A stretch of DNA of 64,000 bases, from NCBI GenBank assembly GCA_012934845.2, contig WNNJ02000694.1, forward strand, positions 32,818 through 96,817. The letters run 5' to 3'. Below, piece after piece: positions 43,925 to 54,240 of the stretch. A model generated the notes under the pieces. The model saw nothing but the letters and a program-made list of their open reading frames with translations, was not told the origin of the DNA and made no database searches. The stretch's first letter is position 1, and each line of letters starts with the position of its first letter. A program made the position numbers and the translations under genes. This DNA is from Pomphorhynchus laevis (lineage: Eukaryota > Acanthocephala > Palaeacanthocephala > Echinorhynchida > Pomphorhynchidae).

Positions 43925-44035
43925 GGTCATCAGGAGGAACTGCTATGCTATCAGGTTTCGGCCCCTAACTCCTCTACCCAACATAGCAGCGGGGCCAAAT
44001 ACATGCTAATGATGTATTTCCTCTGAAATAACTAT
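43925..44035 (-). ncRNA. PLE terminal structured module, reference copy
   Basis: Follows the PLE stop codon by about 30 bases in element sense. Plus-strand positions: CTGCTATG (43940-43947) pairs with CATAGCAG (43982-43989). GGCCCC (43960-43965) pairs with GGGGCC (43991-43996), which crosses the first helix and would make a pseudoknot. AAATACAT (43997-44004) pairs with ATGTATTT (44012-44019). An outer TCATCAGGAGG/CCTCTGA pairing closes it. Six or more copies occur in the window, always at PLE ends. PLE ends are known to carry hammerhead ribozymes; I cannot fold this into a canonical hammerhead. Confidence 0.6.
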
Positions 44036-44063
44036 CTAGTATCTTATTCTAATGCAAAGTATA

Positions 44064-45305
44064 TTATTTATTATCCATCCATAAAAATTTGCCACTTAAG
44101 AGTTTAAATTTATTCTTTATATTATTGTGTTGATTTATATATTTTACTATTTTCTGCTTGATGTTATTTTTATAGTAACCTAGTTTAAAATATGTATCTA
44201 TTAAATTATTTAAATGATTTTGAAGAAAGCCAATATCATTACATATTGTTGCAATTCTTAAAATTTCATTATTTAATGTATTATATTTTATATTATATGG
44301 TATGCATGAATGCTCATGCAAAAATATGTTTCTTGTAAATTTAAATATGTCATCTTTACGATATAAATTAATAGTAGTTTTAGTTAATGTTAATTTAATG
44401 TTCATATCTAGATATACACCTTCTTTATCATTAATATTGGTTTTGTTAAGAATAAGGCTTTCTGGATAAATGTGCTCACTAATTGAATAAAAATTATTAG
44501 AATTAGATACACATATATCATCAATGTATCGAAACATATATTTCATATATTTATATTGTTTAGATTTAGTTTTTACACAGTTATGAACAAATTCATATTC
44601 TATAAAGCTTAAAAACAAGTCAGCTATAATTGGGCTACTATTACCACCCATTGGAACACATTTTACTTGTCTAAATATAGATGTCCCTACTTTTAAATAA
44701 TTTTGATTTATCAAAATATTTAAGGATTCTATTAATTCAATTTTATCCATATATTTATATTTATTTGATGGTTTAATTTTTGTTAGATAGGCGTTATAAT
44801 TATTATAACATATATATGTATATCTTTTTCCGAATATAAGGTTAATTAATTTTACTAACGCTTCTTTAATATCTACTAAATCTAGATTTGTATAAATCGT
44901 ACTAAAATCGTATGTATTTATATTTTGAAAATTTATTCCTTTTGTCTGTTCTAAAAATTCTTTTGTAGAATTAATACTGAAATAGTGTTTTATACCAGTA
45001 TTAATTTCGATTACCTTGCAATATTTTTTAAAATGTGCTTTAATTACTTTAAGTATTTTATTCATATAGACAGAAAGTGGTTTTAATGTACATTTAAACG
45101 CACTACATATGAACCTAGGTTTTTTTGGATTTTTATGTAATTTTGGATTCCAATATAATATAGGTATAGTTTTATTATCTAATTCAACCTTTATACCCTT
45201 TTTATCCATTATAGAACAGTGACTTGTAATAATTGTTTCTAAACTCAACTCACTACGTTCATATGTTGGATTTACATTTAAATCATTAGAATTAACCTCT
45301 TTCAT
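44064..45305 (-). CDS. PLE reverse transcriptase
   Basis: 413-aa frame. Ordered motifs: ILYWNPKLHKNPKKPRFICS (PLE template-binding block, about 49-68), INTYDFSTIYTNLDLVDIKE (first catalytic Asp), VGTSIFRQVKCVPMGGNSSP (the PMG.n.SP block), IIADLFLSFIEYEF, MFRYIDDICVSNSN (catalytic YIDD) and GVYLDMNIKLTLTKTTINLY, ending KFLWMDNK. PLE RTs prime DNA synthesis in the nucleus and are related to telomerase RT. The final 80 residues are repeated almost exactly at 63268-63504 on the other strand. Confidence 0.85.
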   Translation of the reverse strand: MKEVNSNDLNVNPTYERSELSLETIITSHCSIMDKKGIKVELDNKTIPILYWNPKLHKNPKKPRFICSAFKCTLKPLSVYMNKILKVIKAHFKKYCKVIEINTGIKHYFSINSTKEFLEQTKGINFQNINTYDFSTIYTNLDLVDIKEALVKLINLIFGKRYTYICYNNYNAYLTKIKPSNKYKYMDKIELIESLNILINQNYLKVGTSIFRQVKCVPMGGNSSPIIADLFLSFIEYEFVHNCVKTKSKQYKYMKYMFRYIDDICVSNSNNFYSISEHIYPESLILNKTNINDKEGVYLDMNIKLTLTKTTINLYRKDDIFKFTRNIFLHEHSCIPYNIKYNTLNNEILRIATICNDIGFLQNHLNNLIDTYFKLGYYKNNIKQKIVKYINQHNNIKNKFKLLSGKFLWMDNK

Positions 45306-45360
45306 TAGTATATCATAATAAAGCTTTTTGCATATGAAGACAAAGTTATTACTAGCTTTA

Positions 45361-45741
45361 TCAATAGTTGTTATTATAATAGTTATCCTTTAATTCAGTA
45401 AGTTCTTTATACATATCTTTATTAATTTTATCTTTCCTTTTATAATTGTTTGTTATTTTCATTTTATTTTTAATTTTATCAAATATATAATCTTTCCAAA
45501 TTTTTATCTTAGATATATTCGAGCTTTCACTATTAATCAGCTTACTAAAGTAATCATTTAAGTTATTATATAACGAATTGTAAATTTTATTTTTGTCGTT
45601 GTTGTTATTTAATCTATATTTATACCCTTTTGATAGCAGCTTTCTTAATTCACAATTTTCAATTAATTCTAGATTATGGGTACATATATGTTCATTTATT
45701 TTATCAAAACTAAGACTTTTACAATTGCATTCTGTTTCCAT
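45361..45741 (-). CDS. PLE N-terminal region
   Basis: 126 aa from METECNCKS, in fact open upstream to about 45880 without a Met. Contains CNC, HICTHNLELIEN and LLSKGYKYR, the region ahead of the RT core in Naiad-like PLEs. Lys/Asn/Tyr-rich end. Belongs to the same element as 44064-45305. Confidence 0.65.
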   Translation of the reverse strand: METECNCKSLSFDKINEHICTHNLELIENCELRKLLSKGYKYRLNNNNDKNKIYNSLYNNLNDYFSKLINSESSNISKIKIWKDYIFDKIKNKMKITNNYKRKDKINKDMYKELTELKDNYYNNNY

Positions 45742-46108
45742 TATGTTTCTAATATTATCGTTACATATTGATTTTAATTCTTTATTATAATTACAAATTT
45801 TTCGTCCTAATGGTGGTAGGAGTTTATACCTTATTTTAGGAATATATTTACTTAAATCTGACCCTATTATTTCTGTTACTTTTAGAATTATTTAAAAGTT
45901 TGGCTATATTTATGTTATCTATACATTTATTGATGAAGTTTATGGTTATATTAATGTTATATTAATTAATATTAAATTAAATTTCAAGTTGATATACTTG
46001 TGCGGCTTTTTTTACCATTGAAATAGTGATGACTATTTTTATACCGCACGCGACTTAGCCAACAGCTTATATATTTAAGTATTGCATTTCAATATTGGTG
46101 GTATCTGC

Positions 46109-46152
46109 TAAGGTGCTACCTCTAATACCTACGTATTAGAGGTAGCACCTTA
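46109..46152. repeat. Perfect 20-bp-arm hairpin in array 1
   Basis: 46109-46128 is the exact reverse complement of 46133-46152 with a 4-base loop. It lies where a minus-strand monomer switches to a plus-strand one, suggesting a fold-back template-switch junction. Confidence 0.9.
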
Positions 46153-46316
46153 TCCTACCAACGCTGATTTTATTTAAATTCAGAAATGATTTCAATTTAA
46201 TTTGCACAATGTAAGACCAAAGTGTTTCATTCAATCTAATCGCCAATAAAAGCAGACGAGTCGAGTAATCGTCAGCCAACATTTAACAGACTTAATGTGA
46301 AACGTAGGTATTAGAT

Positions 46317-46363
46317 CAGTAGCTGATGAGTTCTACCAATACAGAAATTTAAGCGTACTGCTG
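46317..46363 (+). ncRNA. Candidate hammerhead ribozyme, monomer 1
   Basis: CAGTAG (46317-46322), CTGATGA (46323-46329), GAAA (46344-46347), GTA (46355-46357) and CTGCTG (46358-46363). Core bases are intact and stem I can form (one G-U). The stem II bases (GTTCTACCAATACA) no longer pair well, so this copy may be weak. Confidence 0.5.
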
Positions 46364-47007
46364 TTGGCTTATAAATATAGGATTAAAGTAGCGTGCAGGA
46401 TAAAATATAGTTATCAAAATTTCAATTACTTCTTATAGTAAAATAACTGCACAGGTATATCAACTTAAAATTAGGAAGCAAACTACAAATGACTAGTTTG
46501 ATAATAGTAATTATTAGGAGAAATATGTAGGTTTTTAAATTGAAGGTAAAAACTTCCCTACCAAGGCTGATTTAATTTGAAATCAGGAATGATTTCAATT
46601 AAATTTGCAAAATGTAAGACGTTCGTCTTACATTAAATTTAATTGCCAATAAAATAGCTGATCAGGTCCACCAATACTGAAATGTAGCGTACTGTTGTTG
46701 GCTTATAGATGGGATTAAAACAGCGTGCAGTGTAAAAAATAGTCATCAAAAATTTCAATGATAACAAATAACTGCACAGGTATATCAATTTTAAATTAGG
46801 AAGCAAACATTAGATGACTAGTTTGGTAATAATTAAAACCTTACCCTACAAACGCTGATTTAATTAGAAATCAGAAATGATTTCAATTAAATTTCCAAAA
46901 TCAGACATGAAAAATCTTTCATTCAATCTAATTGTCAATAAAGCAGACGATTCGAGTGATTGTCAGCCAACATTTAAAGGACTTCATGTGAAACGTAGGT
47001 ATTTGAT

Positions 47008-47053
47008 CAGTAGCTGATGAAGTCAACCAATACTGAAATGTAGCGTACTGCTG
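47008..47053 (+). ncRNA. Candidate minimal type I hammerhead ribozyme, monomer 3
   Basis: All parts of the hammerhead core are in order. Stem I: CAGTAG (47008-47013) with CTGCTG (47048-47053), six pairs with one G-U. Box 1: CTGATGA (47014-47020). Stem II: AGT/ACT (47021-47023, 47032-47034) with an 8-base loop. Box 2: GAAA (47035-47038). Stem III: A-U plus a U-G pair with a 5-base loop. The cleavage site would be after A47047 (G-U-A). Very short stem III hammerheads are known from PLEs and metazoan retrozymes, and often act as dimers. Activity is not shown by sequence alone. Confidence 0.7.
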
Positions 47054-47440
47054 TTGGCTTATAAATATCCTATCTATAAGCAACAAGCAGTACGCTACAT
47101 TTCAGAATTGGGGTAACCGATCAGCAACTGATCCAGTACCTACGTTTCACGTTTTGTCCTTTTAATGTTGGCTGACGATCCATTCGACTCGTCTACTTTT
47201 AATGTCAATTAGATTTAATGAAAGACTTTTGTCTTACATTTTGCAAATTTAATTGAAATCATTTCGGATTTTAAATTAAATCAGCGAAATGTAAAACATA
47301 GGTATTGGATCCGTAACTGCAGAGGTCAACTAATACTAAAATGTAGCGTACTGCTGTTGACTTATAGATACGATTAAAGCAGAATGCAGTCATCAAAATT
47401 TCAATAATAGCAATTACTGCAAGGTATATCAACTTAAAAT

Positions 47441-49225
47441 TTAATTTAATATTAATTAATATTACATTAATATTAATTTGAGCATTTATATTATTTATAT
47501 ATTATATATTTATATTTTTGAATTAATATATTTATTATTAATTAATATATTCATATCGTATATAATATATTTTATTGTTATATTATTAAATTTTAGGAAT
47601 AATTAATAATGCAATTATATAAAAATTTTAAATAATCGAAATTTGTAAGATTAAATAATATTACTAATATTCGAGATTCTTAATGTGGTATAGCACAAGA
47701 GTTTTAAAACATAGATGTAACTAAAAGAAGAACCCAATTAAATTTTGATATTTAAATAGAAATTTAAAATCGAACCATGGAAATTCGTTTTATTGTATCT
47801 TTAGTGTTTGCAGTCAAATTCATTTAATAGAAAAGCTAAGCTTGATAATATCTACTATACATTACTATGACATTTACTGTGACTAATACTTTTGATTAAT
47901 TCCTATAAAATTATCTTGCTTAATAGGCAAACGGGTTAGAGTTAATCAAGAGTTAATAAACAAAACGCTTACAATTAAAAAATTAAATGGTAATTTTTAT
48001 ATTGTAAAATATTTTAATGGCAACAAACCGATTAGTTTTGGACGATAACATCGTTGTAGTCAATCCTCTCTAAATGAAAAAACTTTATTTTGATTTATAT
48101 TACCAAAACTTCTCTTTGTTAATATAATTATTAATATATCTTCTACTTGGTAATATCTGAGCATAAATAAGAATAAATAACGTATAATATTAATATATTA
48201 TAATGTGAAATTATATTAATAATATAGTCGCATATTATATGAATATAATATACCAGAAAGAATGCAGGTAACAAGTTGAGCTAAAACTTTAAATTCCAAT
48301 CGAAAACGTTGAATATATTGCAGTGTATGACAGAAATACTGTTACGTTAAAACCGCATTTGATCGGAACGTTCTGTTTTTTTAGAAAAAGGGTCCTATCC
48401 AGCACAGAAACGAAGAAAAACAATTAATTCTTCCAATATTTATCCTACCATTTGTAGGCATTTTGGAAGAATTTATTCTTTTTTCTTCGTTTCAATAGCG
48501 GATAGGGCATTTTCTCTCAATAATTTATACAATCCCTAGCGAGCCTCATTTCGATTTAATGAATTATCGCTTATTAATATAAATGATAACTTTTTATCAC
48601 TTCGAATGTTAAAATTATAAATGAGAAGATAACGATCGGCGATACATGCTTATAATTGATTGCCATTTAGTAAAAATCGTGGTTTGGCCAAAAGGCGATT
48701 AGAGAATAACTCCTTATATATTGTTCTTTAAATACGTTAATGAAAATATAATGAATATATTATTAAAAAATAATCTTAATATATTCAAATAGCATAAAAT
48801 ACAAATTAAAATATTTTTATAAACAATAAAAATATTTTACTCTTCAAAATAATCAAAATTCAAATTTGAAAGATATAATCAATACCGTTTTGTGTTTGAA
48901 AACCGAAATATTATGTAAATATATCCGCGAAAGGAATGGAAATCCCCTGCCACCACATAAAGGGTGGCAGGGAATCGAAACGTTGAATCGAAAAGTTATC
49001 GTAGTGCTCGAGACGATAGAGGGAAATTATTGAGATCAAGGCTATGAATTTTCTCAGAGAGTAAGCAAAATTTATTTAAGAAACAAAATAAAACCCTAAA
49101 ATAGTGGTTAAAAATAATAGTTAAATACATAAATTATTTATAAAATATCGTTATCTAAATTATTGGCAGTTATCAATATAAAATATTGATAACTGAATTA
49201 TTGGCATTTTTAAAATATTGATAAC
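47441..49225. other. AT-rich noncoding region with hairpins
   Basis: No gene. 48393-48507 contains a long imperfect inverted repeat (arms with CCTATCC, GAAACGAAGAAAA and ATTCTTCCAA words). Perfect short ones at 48945-48954/48963-48972 (CCCTGCCACC) and 49167-49179/49183-49195. Confidence 0.5.
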
Positions 49226-49229
49226 TGCA

Positions 49230-49470
49230 AAATATACATGCATTGATCAACGAACATATGAGTTTAAGCCGACTGCAATTGAAACATTAGGCACCTACGG
49301 CCCAGCAACCAAAGCATTTATCGCACGCCTGTCAGGGATACTATGAAGGACAACAGGCTGTACAAGAGCCGGTAGCTACTTGATACAGCTGCTGAGCGTA
49401 GCTGTCCAGCAAGGAAACGCTGTTGCACTATGGAGGCGATGGGCGATAAAACCATCGGACAATTTTTTAT
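49230..49470 (+). mobile_element. Possible retroelement C-terminal fragment (G+C-rich island)
   Basis: Plus strand reads FKPTAIETLGTYGPATKAFI, ARLSGIL, then AGSYLIQLLSVAVQQGNAVA with one stop. This resembles the FvPvAiEt.G..g..a..f and L.QrlSvAvQrGNa pattern I recall downstream of RTs in many invertebrate retroelement ORFs. No RT motif nearby. It stands out by base composition from its AT-rich flanks. Confidence 0.45.
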
Positions 49471-52400
49471 CGATTCGTGATTTTATTTTCGTATTTTTAT
49501 TACTCTATTTTTCTTTGTTTGAAGCAATAATATATTGATAGTTACATTTAAACAAGTTAAATCTTAAAGTTACATCTTTTAATAATTGTTTCATGCTATA
49601 ACAATGTGTTGTAAATCGCATTAAGCGATTTGAAAATTAAATAAATTTAGAATATTAAAATTTGTATATGTTCGCCGCAATGATTTTTAGAGAAAAGTCA
49701 ACGATTAAGAATAAATATTAAATTTAATTATAATTAATAATTTTGATTAAATTACTAATAATTATGAATAAAATTATTAATTTTTGATAAAATACGATTA
49801 TCTAAATAGCACGTGTAAATGCGAATGTTATAACAAGACCTAGAAAAATAATCATTTTACTAAACACGATAATTAATTTAAAAATTAATTTCTTCAATAA
49901 TTATTTTTCACGTTAAACATCCTATTATATCGTCTAATGGGACTCGTAAGAAATAAACAATTACTTAAAATTTCGGAATCGTGGTTCCATCATCAATATG
50001 CTAAAACGTGTCGGTTCTAAACAATTGTTCGGTAAACATTTTTGTTTACCGGAAACAACGACTTATAACGACAAACAACGGGTAACGTTGTCAATGAATA
50101 TTAATTATCGATATAAAGTATTTTAATGATAAAAAGTATTAGATTAAAACAAAATAAATATATCTGCATTTAGGGGAATGTTCGAAAACCTCTGTCTTCG
50201 AATAGTGGTATGTTCGAAGACAGACCACTGATAACTTTGTATGAAATTCATATTAAAACCATTAATAAATAATGGTTTAATCCATCAAAGCATAAAAACC
50301 CTCATTTTAATATTAAAACCTCGAATTGGTATTTTTTGATATAAATGATAATCGATTATTAACAATTCTTTTTAGAAATTCTATTTCTGTTGTATGATCG
50401 AAATTAAAATGAAACTTCAAATGAATATCATTATTAAAATATTTTACTAATTTGTAGATCAAAATTAATTACAGATTTACGCTTTGGATACTGTGAAGTT
50501 TCTCCTGAATCCATTATTCACTTTTATATAACGATCTTGAAAAGTTTGAAAAATATCAAGCAGAAATTAAGATTTTTATAAAAAATATAAATCTTTGACG
50601 ATTAAACAATTACATTCAAAATTCATTTTAAATTAATTTTTGTATTTAAAGTTTAAGGAATTTTAATGAATTTTAAAAATTGTTGTTTCTATTTATAAAT
50701 TACAAACTAACAGGAAAAAATAACAAAAACATCATTATTTGTTTTTCTACTGGTTTGATAAAGTTTGATTTTCTAATTAATAAACTCTCCAGACTTTAAA
50801 AGGCTCATAACTAATAAAACCGTAATATGAATACAGAGTATTAATAGTAATCATAGCTTTAGGAATTACTTTACAATTAGAGCAGCTAAAGAGCAGATGC
50901 CTTTACGTATTTATTATACATCCTCTCCGTGAGTTATCTTTTATTCTTGTTATATACATCCTCTACATGAGTTAAAATCCGTAATTTATTTAAATACAAG
51001 CAAAATTTTGGAAAATTAAAAAAGAAGCCTCTTAACATATTATGTCTTGACATTATCTTTTAATAACATAATTGTTTCATTCAATATAAAATTTACTAAT
51101 TTCTGAAATTAATTTTGCATTTTGTATATTCAACTAAAGTTATAAATTTAAAAAGCGATGTTTAATCTTTATAAATATAAGTCACAAATATAATCAATTT
51201 CATTGCAAATAACTTTACTTACTTCATAATTTATAATTAATTATTTAATTTTAGAATTAATGGCACAAAATTTTAAAGGTATAGTCCAGCACAAAGAAAT
51301 TAAAATTCTTTAAACTTTACATTCAAAATTCATTTTAAATTAATTTTTGAATTTAAAGTTTAAGGAATTTTAATGAATTTTAAAAATTGTTGTTTCTATT
51401 TATAAATTACAAACTAACAGGAAAAATAACAAAAGCATCATTATTTGTTTTTCTACTGGTTTAATGAACATGAGTGTTGATTTTCTAATTAATAAACTCT
51501 CCAGACTTTTAAAGGCTCATAACTTGGGTAAATTTATAAAGCCGAAATATGAATACAGAATATTAATAGTAATCATCTTAACTAGCTTTAAGAATTGTTT
51601 TACAGTAAGATTAGACCAGTTGGGCAGCTAAATGGGATGTGGTTTTACGTATTTCAATATAGTAGTGCTACCTATCAGGTATTACATATAATCAGGATTT
51701 GAATAACAAAAGATAAATGCATTTATTATAGAATATCTTTTCCAAAATTTAAGGTAATTTGCTAATAAAGTGAACAACTAAAAGTTAATGTTCAATTCTG
51801 TTTCTTCAAAGACGTTATTTTAATTGGATTGATGAAAAATTAATTTAAATGTCTCAAATAGTCAGTTGGATTTTAAGAATTTTAAGATTTCTTTTTTAAA
51901 TTTAACTCAAATATAAAAATTGAACGCTAAGAGAAATACGAATAAAACTAATTCTGACTAATTATAACGTGCTCGCTGAGCTGAAATTATTGTTTTAGAT
52001 ATTTCTGAAGATGGCATGTTAATGATGGCATAAGAATTCTAATTTATTTTTGCTAAATTTTACTTTATGGTTATAATATAATGTTTTATTACTACTTAAG
52101 AATAATATTTAATATAACGAATATTGTTAACTAGAATTACGTTATTTTAGTATTCAAAACAATCAGGTTAAAAGGTAGAATTGATTGAAACGTTCCTGAA
52201 CGTTATCAAATATTCTCTTTATCTTTGTTATATGATGTCAGGATAAAGTTTCTTCTGATAAGCTTTCAATTATATAATGGTTGCTTTATTAGGAATATTA
52301 TGAAAAATGATCTCAAAGCACGTTAATCAAAGGAAGAGCTAAGTAACGTGGACTCTTCGTTGTCTTTCTGAAGTGGTTTGTTTGTAACAAACAACTTCAG

Positions 52401-52923
52401 ATAAAATATTATATTTTAAATATCTTATACATTGATATTCAAGCCAAATTGTTTTATTTGATGACAAAATTAGTTCTCTATTTGGATGAGGTACGATTGA
52501 AAGGTAGAACAAAAATTGGATGTTTTAATCAATTTGACATCATCAACAACAATAATTTTGTAGCGCCATTTCCTTACTGTTAGGGACAAGCTAATCGCTG
52601 GCTATTTTACATAATAAAATTTAATATTTAATTTCACTTTACACTTGATTAACAGATATTCAAACAACAATAAATTAGATAGCAATTAACAATTAACAAA
52701 CTGATAATAAGAGCTGATTTGGCTGTCTCGAAGATAACTTGGCTATCTTCGGATAACCAAGTTAAAACTCACAGCTATGAAATCTGGCTAAACTACTTGG
52801 AATGCCATAATATAGGGTTTTACGATCAATCTTAACATTTTTCCTATCAACATAATTAAATATTGCTTTTTTTGTGATTAATATCGAGACATACATAAAA
52901 TACCATATTTGCAAATTGAACTT
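49471..52923. repeat. Noncoding region with a ~320-bp direct repeat
   Basis: 50601-50912 and 51315-51650 share long near-identical blocks (TTACATTCAAAATTCATTTT, GGCTCATAAC, CCAGACTTT) with indels, about 700 bp apart. Perfect hairpins at 50030-50038/50043-50051 and 50191-50202/50213-50224. No gene or known element. Confidence 0.6.
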
Positions 52924-53900
52924 ATGAACGATCAAGACAAAAACCCAACAACTAGCAATGTAAATGTTAGAAATGCTACCAACAATCGTCGCAAGTACAG
53001 AAAAAACTATATTTTTTTGAAGGCAGTGCCATTATGGTATCGATGAGCTTAAATGGATTTTCAAATAGTAATATCAAGCGAACCATGGAAATGCTTAAAA
53101 GCTACAATCTGATCAAACTCTGGGAGTTCAAGAAATGTCAATGCTAGTCTCAAAGGCGGAAATAGGAGAGCCTTAATGTCCCATAAACAGAAAGAAGAAT
53201 TTATATCTTGGGTAGACAACAATGCGGTTCTTACATTGAAGCAGATTTGGAAAAAGTGCAAAATGATGAATCAATGCGTATTTAAGTACTATTAATCCTG
53301 TTTTAAAGCAGTTTTTTTGTAGCTTGAAAGGCTTGTGACTGTTCCGGAAAGAAGAACAATCTTGAAATTCCAAAGGCGCATTGAGTATGCAAATGCATTT
53401 CATGAACTCGATACTAATGTAAGGAGATAAAATATTGCGTTTCTTGATGAGGCTAGATTTGTCGTTGTTATCAGGCCCAAGAGAGGAAGATCAAAAGTTT
53501 GAAACTCAGTATATTCGTTTATCTTGGCTGAAATGGGTAGAGATATTTATGTGGCTTCGGCACTTAATAACATTGTGATTTTTTATAAAAAATCATGAAA
53601 AGGCAGTTAATGGTAGATTTTTGTGCGTTCTTAACTGAGTTGAAAGAAGAATGTCGCAAATTGGTTTCATGGTCCGATTTTTGTTTTGGGCGATGCAAGA
53701 ATCCACAATTACCAGGGATGCAAGTCATAATGATTAAAATGTATGTCAAAGTCCTTCAGTTCTCGTTTATTCGCAGTGAAAAAACTATTGGTTCTAAGAT
53801 AACGCAAAGATGAAAATGAGCTAAGATCTGTAATTTCTACCGGTTTCTCTGAATCCACTTTAGGCCATTGCAATTCCCTTTTAAGGAGTGTTGAAGTATG
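52924..53900 (+). pseudogene. Decayed Tc1/mariner (IS630-type) transposase
   Basis: Reading through stops and frameshifts from the ATG at 52924: a helix-turn-helix-like N-terminus, then LMSHKQKEEFISWVDNNAVL, KFQRRIEYANAFHEL, and NIAFLDEARFVVVIRPKRGR, the iiFlDE..f.....r..GRs motif of DDE_3 transposases (first catalytic Asp), GRDIYVASALNNIVIFY, and LGDARIHNY (second Asp block). Several in-frame stops (for example after WYR near 53045, and inside 53480-53600) and frame changes. No terminal inverted repeats were recognised. Plain DNA transposon relic. Confidence 0.7.
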
Positions 53901-54240
53901 ACAACAAGTTTATGAAAGTTGAAACAATTTTTGAGTAAATGGTCAAAAATATTTTTAGAGTTTTTTGTTTCATTTTTCTCATTTTGAAAATCATCGAGAA
54001 TAATTGCAAAACGTAGAGATTGATTATAAGTGTCAAGATTAATACAAAATATTTGTTTGCGAAAGTGTGGAGACTGATTGCTAGTGTTGAGATTGATTGC
54101 TAAAGTGCCAATGTTGATTGCTTAAGTGTTGAGGTTGATTGAAAATCCCTATAATTGAGCATAACTTTACATTATGTTACAAACATTTCAGAAAACAACA
54201 TTACAAAAATTAAACAACATTCTCGAATGTACAATAATCT
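53901..54240. repeat. Gap with short irregular tandem units
   Basis: 54010-54150 contains five or so copies of an approximately 22-25-base GTGTTGAGATTGATTGCTAA-like unit, imperfect. No gene. Downstream of the PIGV stop. Confidence 0.45.

Larger units (their letters stand above)
43850..45950 (-). mobile_element. Penelope-like element, most complete copy (Naiad/Chlamys-like)
   Basis: Minus strand. From about 45900: IPKIRYKLLPPLGRKICNYN, then METECNCKSLSFDKINEH, ICTHNLELIENCELRKLLSK, GYKYR, then DKASNNFVFICKKLYYD and the RT (45305-44064), followed by the terminal module (44035-43925) and the TTATTTATTAGTCAATTCAT end. The Cys-bearing N-terminal block, H-T-NLELI-N..LR.LL..G.KYR pattern and DFSTIYTNL in the RT resemble Naiad/Chlamys-type PLEs, by memory of that group. 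No GIY-YIG endonuclease domain was seen. It has few breaks, so it is fairly young. Confidence 0.8.
45985..47440. repeat. Ribozyme-bearing ~335-355 bp repeat array 1 (retrozyme-like)
   Basis: Starts and ends with the inverted word AAGTTGATATAC (about 45987 and 47425). It contains plus-strand monomers whose equivalent hammerhead positions are 46357, 46691 and 47047, i.e. 334 and 356 bp apart, a partial monomer at about 47270-47440, and minus-strand copies at 45987-46110 and 47068-47285. Shared parts: CGTGAAACGTAGGTATTGGA, ATGTAGCGTACTGCTGTTGG, a GGTATATCAACTT end and a TTTAATTGAAATCATTT block. No coding capacity. Confidence 0.8.

Noticed and set aside
44000-44030. CTAATGA...GAAA on the plus strand read as a hammerhead
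   Set aside because: The core G is replaced by A and no stem I partner is present; chance resemblance.
43925-44035. Canonical hammerhead or HDV-like ribozyme in the PLE module
   Set aside because: CTGATGA and GAAA are both present, but GAAA precedes CTGATGA and no stem II/III arrangement places a cleavable NUH correctly. The crossing helices are HDV-like only in outline and lack a clear P3 and catalytic C. Kept as an unnamed structured module.
53061-53403. Minus-strand ORFs at 53061-53403 and 53564-53749
   Set aside because: Antisense to the Tc1/mariner transposase relic, whose motifs are on the plus strand.
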